The notes under the pieces were generated by a model that did no database searches, was not told where the DNA came from, and worked only from the letters and a program-made list of their open reading frames with translations. From positions 1-20,588 of IMG/VR virus record IMGVR_UViG_3300045855_000045: a stretch of DNA of 20,588 nt. One strand, 5' to 3'. This DNA comes from a virus. The position numbers and the translations under genes were made by a program. Below are positions 6,721-14,129 of the stretch, in pieces (within the stretch, counting starts at the first letter, position 1; every line of letters begins with the position of its first letter).

Positions 6721-7437
6721 ATGTTTTCTCAAGTCAATCCCGTTGCCGGTGTTGCACCGTTCAACGACTGGTTCACCCCTGACACTATCCAGCGCGGCAT
6801 CCTTGGCCTTACGGTCATGGGTGTTGACAACTTCTGGGGTCAAGGTGAGTTCATGTATGTGAAATCTGCCGACGCAATCCTCAAGGGTTCGGTGGTGATG
6901 TGGGACGAAGCCTACAACGCTGCATTGCTGCCTTCTACCGTGACGCAGGGTTTCCCTTGCGCCGTGGCGATGGCTCCAATGGCATCCGGCACCTACGGCT
7001 GGGTTCAGCGTCGTGGCCGCGCGGTTTACAAAACCAATGCGACTGTTGCGGCTGATGGCGTCATTGCCATTGCTGCTGCAGGTATCTTTGGCGCAACCGC
7101 TACGGGCAAGCAGATTCTGAACATCCGCAACCGCATCGCGGCCACTGGTACAAAGACCTTCACTGCCTCGACGCAAAACGGCACTAACGTGCTGACCTGC
7201 CCATCTGGCTATGACGGTGCATTCTTGGGCATGGCCTTGTCTGGTACTGGTATCCCCGCCTCTACGGTGGTGGCTGGCCTTGATCCTGATGGCAAGCGCA
7301 TCTTGACCGGCTCTGCAATTGGCACCTTTGGTGACAAGAACAGCACCGCAACAGGCTCGATCACTCTGACCGGCACCTATACGGGCTACGGTTCGGGAAT
7401 TATCGATTGCCCATCCTGCATGCAAATCGTTACCTAA
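6721..7437 (+). CDS. Probable capsid decoration/accessory head protein
   Basis: This 238-residue protein has a strong ribosome-binding site (TTAAAGGAAC). Residues 1-130 carry a pattern familiar from small capsid-associated proteins: an N-terminal arm, GQGEFMYVKSADAILKGSVV, a later AVAMAPMASGTYGWVQRRGR, then strand-rich sequence. Residues 143-220 look like an added beta-sandwich with LGMALSGTGIPASTVV and a TGSITLTG end, a motif common in phage surface domains. The final residues (GSGIIDCPSCMQIVT) return to the first domain's style and hold two Cys. Location just after the coat gene supports a role cementing or decorating the shell. The function is inferred from position and style, not a named match. 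Confidence 0.65.
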   Translation: MFSQVNPVAGVAPFNDWFTPDTIQRGILGLTVMGVDNFWGQGEFMYVKSADAILKGSVVMWDEAYNAALLPSTVTQGFPCAVAMAPMASGTYGWVQRRGRAVYKTNATVAADGVIAIAAAGIFGATATGKQILNIRNRIAATGTKTFTASTQNGTNVLTCPSGYDGAFLGMALSGTGIPASTVVAGLDPDGKRILTGSAIGTFGDKNSTATGSITLTGTYTGYGSGIIDCPSCMQIVT

Positions 7438-7456
7438 GCCGCAAGGTTTAGCGCTC

Positions 7457-7487
7457 GCCTCTCACTCAAAAGGTGGGGGGCTTTTTT
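7457..7487 (+). terminator. Rho-independent terminator after the decoration gene
   Basis: A nine-base-pair stem with two G-T pairs (GCCTCTCAC at 7457-7465 with GTGGGGGGC at 7473-7481) encloses a seven-base loop. Six T residues follow at 7482-7487. The remaining bases to 7546 hold only a ribosome-binding site, with no clear promoter. Confidence 0.88.
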
Positions 7488-7534
7488 ATGGTCGTTTCTC
7501 CAAACGGGGAAGCCCATAACAAAGCTCAACAGCT

Positions 7535-7549
7535 AGGAGATTTCAATTG
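7535..7549 (+). promoter_or_regulatory. Ribosome-binding site selecting a TTG start
   Basis: AGGAG at 7535-7539 lies seven bases before TTG at 7547. The next in-frame ATG (7565) has no such site, so TTG is the better start. Confidence 0.7.
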
Positions 7550-8167
7550 GCATACGTAGACCCCATGCAGCGCGTTCCCTTCTTCTTCTTCCAGGACCGT
7601 GAACACGGCGTGGATGATGTGGCTTCAAAAGAACTCGGCTACCAAGTCCCAAAGATGGTGACTTTCATTCTGATCACTCCCCACGGCCACAAAGGTGATC
7701 CGCTGGAGTTCATGGCCGACGAGTTCCTGGAGCGCAAGGGAAAAGAAGCAAAAGACGGTCGCTATGACGGATCGTGGGTGCAAGAGTTCAAGGTTGGACT
7801 ATCCAATCACCGCGAAGGAAAAGCGATTCCTCGCAATGGCACCCCATTGATTACGTGGGAACGAATTCTCAAATCTCGCCGTGAAATTCTTGTGCAGCGC
7901 TTTCCCACTGTCGAGGATCTGGCTGCCGTGCCGGATTCGTCCCTTGGAGACATTGGTTTAGATGGGCGAGTCCTGCGGGACATGGCTAAGGCCGACATAC
8001 AGGCCAAGAAATCACTTTCGCCAGTAGTCAAAGAATTAGCAGATGCGCTGGAGACGATCCGGCGCCAGGAAGAACTGATAAACAAACTCTCCAGCCGCAT
8101 GGATGCGATGGAAGACCCAGACAAACCGCGCCGGGGCCGTAAACCCCGCGAACTCACCGAGGCTTAA
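7547..8167 (+). CDS. Conserved phage protein between decoration and adaptor genes
   Basis: The reading frame starts at TTG with AGGAG seven bases upstream, giving 206 residues. The family recurs in podovirus late regions as an unnamed protein. Visible parts are an N-terminal beta-rich domain with a YQVPKMVTFILITPHG core, a segment around 60-110 ending GTPLITWERIL, and a helix-hairpin-helix-like element at about 121-150 (FPTVEDLAAVPDSSLGDIG). A probable coiled coil follows at 158-190, then a basic tail (KPRRGRKPRE). The helix-hairpin-helix-like segment and basic tail could contact DNA, but no enzymatic residues are evident. The stop abuts the adaptor ATG directly, suggesting co-translation. 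Its role, perhaps in head completion or DNA handling, is unproven. Confidence 0.65.
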   Translation: MAYVDPMQRVPFFFFQDREHGVDDVASKELGYQVPKMVTFILITPHGHKGDPLEFMADEFLERKGKEAKDGRYDGSWVQEFKVGLSNHREGKAIPRNGTPLITWERILKSRREILVQRFPTVEDLAAVPDSSLGDIGLDGRVLRDMAKADIQAKKSLSPVVKELADALETIRRQEELINKLSSRMDAMEDPDKPRRGRKPRELTEA

Positions 8168-8878
8168 ATGACTCTTTCCTGTCTCTCAATTGTCCAGACG
8201 GTCTGCAAGCGCATTGGTATCCAATCGCCCATTGCAGCCTTCACATCACAAGACCAGCAGATCATTCAGTTGTTGTCTTTGCTGGAAGAAGAGGGGCAGG
8301 AACAATCGACTCGTTACCCCTGGGAGGCTTTGCAGACTGAGGCCACATTCACGACTGTTGCGTCTCAGGTTCAGGGAACGATCAGCGTAATTGCACCAGG
8401 ACTGGATTACATCGTTAACGACACGATCTGGAACAGGTCTTTGCGCCGGCCGGTCTACGGACCGAAGTCTCAGCAAGACTGGCAGCAAGCCAAGGCCATG
8501 CAGATCAATGGCCCGTTTAATTCGTTTCGCATCATTGCGGACGTGATCAACTTCTATCCCGTTCCTGTTGCGGGTCAGACGTGTGCATTTGAGTACATCA
8601 GCACCAACTGGATCAACACGGCAGCCGGTGGCACGTCAGACTTGTGGACGAGTGACACAGACACGCCAAAGATCGATGACCAGCTGCTGGTGATGGGCAC
8701 CATCTGGAGATGGAAAGCCGCAAAAGGTCTGGATTACTCGGAAGACTTCAACAAGTACGAGCGTCGCGTCATTGATGCAATGGGCCGTGACGCTGGTAAA
8801 GCACGTCTGACCATGGACGGATCGACCTACGACATCCAGCCGGTCGTGATGGTGCCGCGCGGATCTTGGGGCGTCTGA
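8168..8878 (+). CDS. Head-tail adaptor (connector) protein, gp4/gp11-type
   Basis: This 236-residue protein lies in the usual adaptor place, just before the nozzle gene. The opening (SIVQTVCKRIGIQSP) and the helix-rich first 55 residues ending RYPWEAL are typical of podovirus adaptors. They are followed by strand-rich sequence (YIVNDTIWNRSLRRPVYGPK) that I know from many such proteins. In P22 gp4 and T7 gp11, this protein binds beneath the portal and receives the nozzle. No signal peptide or membrane segment is present. Its stop overlaps the nozzle ATG (TGATG), so the two are translationally coupled. The family call rests on remembered motifs and gene order. Confidence 0.75.
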   Translation: MTLSCLSIVQTVCKRIGIQSPIAAFTSQDQQIIQLLSLLEEEGQEQSTRYPWEALQTEATFTTVASQVQGTISVIAPGLDYIVNDTIWNRSLRRPVYGPKSQQDWQQAKAMQINGPFNSFRIIADVINFYPVPVAGQTCAFEYISTNWINTAAGGTSDLWTSDTDTPKIDDQLLVMGTIWRWKAAKGLDYSEDFNKYERRVIDAMGRDAGKARLTMDGSTYDIQPVVMVPRGSWGV

Positions 8879-10662
8879 TGCGCCAAGCGGCTAAAAGAAT
8901 CAATCGCGGCCAGACTGCACGGACGATGAGCGTTTCATCTCCTGTGGGCGGGTGGAATGCGCGCGACCCCCTGGCAGAGATGCAGTCCAAGGATGCGGTC
9001 ATCCTGGACAACTTCTTCTGCACGCCCTTTGATATTCGCGTCCGAGATGGCTATTCCCAGTGGGTTACAGGGCTCACAGGAGACGCAGAGACACTGTGCA
9101 GCTATTCACCTCAGACAGGATCGATTCAACTCTTTGCCGTGTCTGGTGGGTTTGTCTATGACGTGTCCGTCGCGGGTGCTGTTGGATCACCCAAGGTATC
9201 AGGGCTGACCAACTCGCGCTGGCAGCATGTGAACTTTGGCACTGCGGGTGGAAGTTTCGTCGTCATGGCAAATGGGACTGATCTTCCCCTCGTTTACAAC
9301 GGGACCGGATGGGGGAACACTTTTCCCGCTGCTTTCAATACCACCGTGACATCGATCACCAGCGTGGGCCTGGTGGCAACAGTCACAACTTCCGTTCCTC
9401 ACTTACTCAAAACCGGCATGTATGTCGTGGTGGCCGGCTGGACTCCTGCGGGGTACAACGGCACCTATCAAATCACCGTCACCGGTGGAAGTACCTTCAC
9501 CTATGCTCTGGCGGGTGTATTGGGTGTCACCACAGTCGTCGGAACAGTCACTCCGCAAGTCAATTTTGCAATCACCGGAGTAGATCCGACTCTTTTTGCG
9601 AATGTCGCAGCGTTCAAAGCTCGGCTTTGGTTCTGCGAAAAGAATTCCCTGCGCGTCTGGTACTTGCCCGTTCTGTCTATCGGGGGCGCTGCCGTGTCTA
9701 TCGACTTTTCGAGCCTATTCACCCGGGGTGGTTACTTGATGGCCATGGGTGACTGGTCACTCGATGCAGGCTACGGGATGGACGATTACGCCGTGTTCAT
9801 CACTTCCGAGGGTCAAGTGGCAATCTACAAGGGAACAGACCCATCGAGTGCGTCCACCTGGTCACTGATCGGCATTTACGACATTGGCTCACCAATTGGA
9901 CGTAGATGCATGATGAAGTACGCCGGAGACATGCTGATCGTCTGCCAGGACGGACTGGCCCCACTTTCCAAATCCCTGATGTCGTCGCGCGTGAACACAC
10001 AGGAAATGCTGACCGACAAGATCCAGCACGTTATGAGTGATTACGTCACGAACTACGGCACAAACTTCGGATGGGAAACCACGATTTTCCCCAAAGAGAA
10101 CATGCTCTTTGTGAATGTCCCTGTGTCGTCCACCATCTCTTACCAGCTGGTGATGAACACCATCTCGGGCGCATGGTCACGGTTCCTGAACTGGAATGCC
10201 CATACTTTCGAGCTTCATGGCGATCACATCTACTTTGGCGGCTCCGGAAAGATTTACAAAGCGTGGGACACCACGATGGACAACGGCAACAACATCACGT
10301 TTGAGGGGCTTCAATCCTTCAATTACTTTGGGTCACCTGGTCAGTTGAAGCAAGTCACCATGATCCGGCCCGTTGTGTCCTATCTAGGAAGCCCCTCCAT
10401 TCTTCTTGGGGCAAATGCAGACTTTGATACCACGGCACCTACGGGGCAGATATTTGTAACAGGTATTCCAGGTGGCGTTTGGGATTCTGCTTTATGGGAT
10501 CAGGGCGTTTGGGGAAGTGACACATTCACCATTAACCGGAACTGGCAGACCACATACACGCTTGGATACTGCGTTGCTGGCCACATGATCGGATTCGTAA
10601 AGAATGCGTCACTCCGCTGGGCATCGACCGATTTTCTACTCAAACCCGGTGGGGTTCTCTAA
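8878..10662 (+). CDS. Tail nozzle / packaged-DNA stabilisation protein (gp10/gp12-type)
   Basis: The start is ATG 8878 in a TGATG overlap with the adaptor stop, giving 594 residues; a TTG twelve bases earlier is less likely. The N-terminal part (SSPVGGWNARDPLAEM, then AVILDNFFC and RDGYSQW) is a hallmark of a large podovirus nozzle family. The central part carries FKARLWFCEKNSLRVWYLPV and GDWSLDAGYGMDDYAVFITS, and the late part WNAHTFELHGDHIYFGGSGK, resembling beta-propeller blades as in P22 gp10 and T7 gp12. Residues 155-230 look like an extra inserted beta domain. The protein would form the hexameric tail tube end that seals the head and receives the tailspike. No enzymatic site is seen. 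Confidence 0.8.
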   Translation: MRQAAKRINRGQTARTMSVSSPVGGWNARDPLAEMQSKDAVILDNFFCTPFDIRVRDGYSQWVTGLTGDAETLCSYSPQTGSIQLFAVSGGFVYDVSVAGAVGSPKVSGLTNSRWQHVNFGTAGGSFVVMANGTDLPLVYNGTGWGNTFPAAFNTTVTSITSVGLVATVTTSVPHLLKTGMYVVVAGWTPAGYNGTYQITVTGGSTFTYALAGVLGVTTVVGTVTPQVNFAITGVDPTLFANVAAFKARLWFCEKNSLRVWYLPVLSIGGAAVSIDFSSLFTRGGYLMAMGDWSLDAGYGMDDYAVFITSEGQVAIYKGTDPSSASTWSLIGIYDIGSPIGRRCMMKYAGDMLIVCQDGLAPLSKSLMSSRVNTQEMLTDKIQHVMSDYVTNYGTNFGWETTIFPKENMLFVNVPVSSTISYQLVMNTISGAWSRFLNWNAHTFELHGDHIYFGGSGKIYKAWDTTMDNGNNITFEGLQSFNYFGSPGQLKQVTMIRPVVSYLGSPSILLGANADFDTTAPTGQIFVTGIPGGVWDSALWDQGVWGSDTFTINRNWQTTYTLGYCVAGHMIGFVKNASLRWASTDFLLKPGGVL

Positions 10663-11528
10663 TGTCTGACGTATCAAACTTCCTGGACAGTGTTGCAGGC
10701 CCCAACAGATACCGCACTGGATTGAGTGGGTCACTATCCCCGGTTGATGTTGCCCCAATTGTTGGGTTGAACGGCTACCAGCAACCATCCAGCCAGCCAG
10801 GAATAATTGCAGCTAGCCAGACGCAATCATCGCCATCGATGGGGCTTCCTTCATCTTCTTCCCCCGCGTCCACCGGCTCGCTGTTCTCCAGCCCGGCATT
10901 GGGCCCATCATCTTCAAGTCATTACCAGTACGACGCCAACACCGGTATTGCCAGCCCATCGAGCGGGAGCGCAGGGATTGGAACAGGAATCAGCGCACTA
11001 GGTTTGATGGGCCAGCTCACCAAGAATCCGCAGCTCTCGCAGATGGCCGGTCTCGCTGGCGCTGCGATGGGGGCATCCAACGGGAATTACACCGGCTTGG
11101 GCGGGGTGTTGGGGAATCTCTCAGGGATCACCGGCGGAAGTCTCATAGGCGCTGCTCTTGGCTCCTACATGAGCCCCGACGCTAACACAGCCCGATTCAT
11201 GGCGAATGCTGGTGTGTCAATGATTCCAGGCTTGGGACAACTTTACGGCCTGGGGAACATGTTCACGAATGGCGCACTGTCAAACAGCTTGTTTGGCAAG
11301 GATGCGTCCTTTGGCGATACAGGCCAATTCAGCCCGGCAACACCTGGCGCACTGGCAAACCTTGGAAGCGTGAACGCTACCCGGGTTTATGGAACAGGGG
11401 ACAACGCCGTGACTGTTTCCAATAGCGGGAATGGACATTCAAGCGACGGAAGCAGCACTGCGGGAAATATGAGCAGCGGTGATCGTTCATCAATAGCTGC
11501 CGCAAACGGTTACGGCGGCGGAGTTTAA
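10662..11528 (+). CDS. Gly/Ser-rich probable internal virion protein
   Basis: This 288-residue protein starts at an ATG overlapping the nozzle stop by one base. Residues 42-90 are a Ser/Pro low-complexity stretch and residues 106-212 are Gly/Ala-rich and hydrophobic, with patches such as GISALGLMGQL and AGVSMIPGLGQLYGLG. The end is Gly/Ser/Asn-rich. It has no signal peptide. Ejection proteins packed in podovirus heads and later passed into the cell envelope often have this bland, Gly/Ala-rich, membrane-seeking composition, and the position between nozzle and large ejection genes agrees. I do not recognise a specific family, so function is inferred from composition and context. Confidence 0.55.
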   Translation: MSDVSNFLDSVAGPNRYRTGLSGSLSPVDVAPIVGLNGYQQPSSQPGIIAASQTQSSPSMGLPSSSSPASTGSLFSSPALGPSSSSHYQYDANTGIASPSSGSAGIGTGISALGLMGQLTKNPQLSQMAGLAGAAMGASNGNYTGLGGVLGNLSGITGGSLIGAALGSYMSPDANTARFMANAGVSMIPGLGQLYGLGNMFTNGALSNSLFGKDASFGDTGQFSPATPGALANLGSVNATRVYGTGDNAVTVSNSGNGHSSDGSSTAGNMSSGDRSSIAAANGYGGGV

Positions 11529-11537
11529 GGAATAAAA

Positions 11538-12485
11538 ATGGCAATAGATGCAAACGGCAACTACATCCCCGACGCTACGGATTATTCACAGGGCAACGCA
11601 TCCTCGGGAATCTACGGAATTGCCCCTCCGGATCAGCCAACCGTGACCACTGGATCGAACTGGTGGGATCCGAGCAACTGGACGGCCAAAGGGATCGGCG
11701 CGGTCTCTGCGGGTCTTGGGTTGCTCAATGGATTGACCGGAAACCAATCTGCTCCAGCAGCGCCGAACTATGCAGGACTGGCCGCAGCAGATACCCAATC
11801 CAATCGTGTTGACTCCTACACGCCCTATGGATCGTCTACCTGGGCCGTTGATCCGAAAAACCCCAATCACTGGACGAACAACCAAACTCTTTCTCCTGCG
11901 CAGCAAGGCTTGCTTGACCAATCCAATGCACTCAAGGGCACTTTGGGAAACACGGCCAATGCGATGGCCCAGAACCTTGGGCAGACGCTTGGATCAAGGA
12001 TGCCGAGCGCATACGATCCGACACAGGCGACAAACTCAGCGACGGCAAACATCATGTCGCGCGTGAATCCCATGCTAGATCGCCAGAATGTTCAACTCCA
12101 GGCGCAACTGGCAAATCAGGGCATCACCCAAGGATCGGAAGCCTGGAAGAACGCTCAGACGGATTTCGGTAATCAGCGCAACGACGCCTACCAGCAAGCC
12201 GCATTGCAGGGCATCAACCTGGGCCAGTCGCAGCAAGCGCAGACATACAGCCAGCAGATGACGAACAGGAATCAACCCCTGAACGAGTTGAATGCGCTGC
12301 AGAACGGCTCACAGGTGACCAACCCGACATTCACCCAAGCACCGACAGCGGCAAGTCAAACGGCTGCGGGTCAGTACGGATACAACGCCGGGATGCAGGC
12401 CACGAACAGCGCAAACGCAGCAAACGCAAACACCTCCAACGGTCTGTTTGGTCTTGGATCATCCCTGCTTAATTACAAGGGCTAA
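11538..12485 (+). CDS. Probable DNA-ejection/internal virion protein
   Basis: This 315-residue protein has a good ribosome-binding site (TTTAAGGAAT). It shows features I recall from a widespread podovirus family: an N-terminal segment with a hydrophobic Gly-rich patch (GIGAVSAGLGLLNGLTG), then NRVDSYTPYGSSTW and the helix LSPAQQGLLDQSNAL. A central Gln/Asn-rich helical stretch carries ANQGITQGSEAWKNAQTDFG, and near the end comes RNQPLNELNALQNGSQVTNP. Most members are unnamed or called ejection or tail-associated proteins. The run of neighbours in this window supports packaging inside the head and release with DNA. No catalytic residues were seen. Confidence 0.65.
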   Translation: MAIDANGNYIPDATDYSQGNASSGIYGIAPPDQPTVTTGSNWWDPSNWTAKGIGAVSAGLGLLNGLTGNQSAPAAPNYAGLAAADTQSNRVDSYTPYGSSTWAVDPKNPNHWTNNQTLSPAQQGLLDQSNALKGTLGNTANAMAQNLGQTLGSRMPSAYDPTQATNSATANIMSRVNPMLDRQNVQLQAQLANQGITQGSEAWKNAQTDFGNQRNDAYQQAALQGINLGQSQQAQTYSQQMTNRNQPLNELNALQNGSQVTNPTFTQAPTAASQTAAGQYGYNAGMQATNSANAANANTSNGLFGLGSSLLNYKG

Positions 12486-12488
12486 GAA

Positions 12489-14129
12489 ATGGCAACCCAA
12501 GGAATTGACTCGACTACAAGCCTGATTGCGCCGGACATCGCGGCTCAACAGGTCATGCTGGGCCGTCGCCAGCAAATGGCCGATCTTCTGCGCCAGCAGT
12601 CTTTGACGCCAGACCAGGGCCAGATGATTGGCGCGCAGTACATCGCACCGTCCTGGTCTCAAGGTCTCGCAAAGATGGCTCAGGCCCTGATGGCGTCCAA
12701 GTCGCAAGACGACATCGATGCGCAAAACCTTGACCTAGCAAAGAGCTACGGAGACCGCATCGGAGCGATGTTCGGCCAAGGCGCGCCGGATTCTTCAACT
12801 GCGGCGCCTGCTGCTTTGGCTCAAGGTGCATTGCAAGGCGATGTGGGCCCGACCAATTCGAACGCAGCACGCATGGGAACCATCCTGGCACAAGGCGGTG
12901 GAACTGCTCCGCAAGGTGGAGGCTTGACTATCAACGGCATGTCACCTAGTCAAGCAAAGATGGCATTCATGCTGGACAAAGGTGCCTACATGGGCGGGTA
13001 CATGAAGCAATTCGACCCGACAGAAGCAACCAAAATGGCATTGGCTGCGGGAGCAGATCCGCGCCAGGCGAACGCGGACGCACTTTTCAAGAATAGCTAT
13101 GTGGCGCCAGAGAACATTCGTCCGGGCGGATGGAGCCGTGATCCTCGCACTGGTCAGGCTACAAACTTCCCGGTTGTTCCGGAAGGCTTTCAAGGCGTTC
13201 AGATTCCAGGCGGTGGATTCAAGATTCAACCTGCAGCGGGAGCGCTGGATGCAATTTCTTTGTCTGAAGCTTCCAAGCTCAAGGGCAAGAACATGGAGAC
13301 GCTGGCGCCGGTGGGTCAATCCGTCACGCTCGATGATGGAACAACGCTCCCGACTACGGTGGACGCAACCATTCATGGGAATCCCTCTGTTGGCAATGGG
13401 TTGGATATAAGCAAACTGTCTCCGCAAGAGCAGCAACTCCTTCGCCAGACCGATCCTTCCGCCTACGATGCTGGCGTTGCCCGATTCAAGGCAAAAGGCG
13501 TCGGCGCGCCATTTGGTATGGAGCAGGGCGCAAAGAACTCGCAGGATGAATTCTCCAAGCGGTGGTCGCAGCTCCAGACTGACAATTCCACAGCGCAAAC
13601 TACCACTTCCTATCTGCAAAGCATCAAGGAGCTGGCGAAGAAGGCCAACGCAGGCGCCGGATCTGACAAGTGGGCATTCGTCAACGGACTTCTTGCACCA
13701 TTCGGAAATGAGCGCGCCAATGATGAATTGACAGCAAAGAACTTGCTGGAGAAGTACAGCAACCAGATCACCGCGCGCCTGGGCGCCGGAGGAATGGGAA
13801 CAGACGCGGCCCGATCTATTCTGCAATCTGCATATCCCAATTCGCACATGCAGCCTGACGCCATCAATGAAGCTGTCGACAACCTGGTAGGTGCAAATGA
13901 GATGGTGAAGGCCAAAACCAAGTTCCTGCAAGCACCGGCACTCAAGCGCGATCCAAAAGCCTACTCAGAAAATGAGATCCAGTTCGACCAAAACGCAGAC
14001 CCCCGCGTGTGGCAGTTGAAGAACATGCATCCTGAAAATCAAGGTGCTTTTGTCAAGAAGATGGACCCGGCCACGGCAGCTGACCTTCTCAAGCGCATTC
14101 AAACCCTCAAGAAGATGGGGGCCTACTGA
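12489..14129 (+). CDS. Large internal virion (ejection) protein
   Basis: This 546-residue protein starts just after the previous stop. It is Ala/Gln/Gly-rich with predicted helices at 15-75, a Gly-rich middle, and a helical charged C-terminal half that contains SDKWAFVNGLLAPFG and ends DPATAADLLKRIQTLKKMG. I recall the last part, with WQLKNMHPENQGAFVKKM, from podovirus ejection proteins. No signal peptide, membrane segment or lytic-transglycosylase motif is visible, so it is not an obvious T7 gp16-type enzyme. The stop overlaps the next start by one base (TGATG style, ATG at 14129). The role is assigned from order and resemblance. Confidence 0.65.
   Translation: MATQGIDSTTSLIAPDIAAQQVMLGRRQQMADLLRQQSLTPDQGQMIGAQYIAPSWSQGLAKMAQALMASKSQDDIDAQNLDLAKSYGDRIGAMFGQGAPDSSTAAPAALAQGALQGDVGPTNSNAARMGTILAQGGGTAPQGGGLTINGMSPSQAKMAFMLDKGAYMGGYMKQFDPTEATKMALAAGADPRQANADALFKNSYVAPENIRPGGWSRDPRTGQATNFPVVPEGFQGVQIPGGGFKIQPAAGALDAISLSEASKLKGKNMETLAPVGQSVTLDDGTTLPTTVDATIHGNPSVGNGLDISKLSPQEQQLLRQTDPSAYDAGVARFKAKGVGAPFGMEQGAKNSQDEFSKRWSQLQTDNSTAQTTTSYLQSIKELAKKANAGAGSDKWAFVNGLLAPFGNERANDELTAKNLLEKYSNQITARLGAGGMGTDAARSILQSAYPNSHMQPDAINEAVDNLVGANEMVKAKTKFLQAPALKRDPKAYSENEIQFDQNADPRVWQLKNMHPENQGAFVKKMDPATAADLLKRIQTLKKMGAY

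Noticed and set aside
6688-7425. Minus-strand open frame of 245 residues opposite the decoration gene
   Set aside because: It mirrors a well-supported gene, begins without a convincing binding site and has shadow composition.
7488-7559. Short plus-strand frame of 23 codons starting in the terminator tail
   Set aside because: Too short, begins at the T tract and is out of frame with the TTG-start gene; no independent support.
8866-8877. Earlier TTG start for the nozzle gene
   Set aside because: ATG 8878 overlaps the adaptor stop in TGATG, a common coupled start; the TTG lacks a good binding site.
9309-9752. Plus-strand alternative frame of 147 residues in the nozzle gene
   Set aside because: His/Arg/Ser-rich out-of-frame reading of a well-supported gene, with no binding site.
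12942-13931. Minus-strand open frame of 329 residues opposite an ejection gene
   Set aside because: Antisense to a coherent helical phage protein; Cys/Arg/Leu-rich and without recognisable domain.
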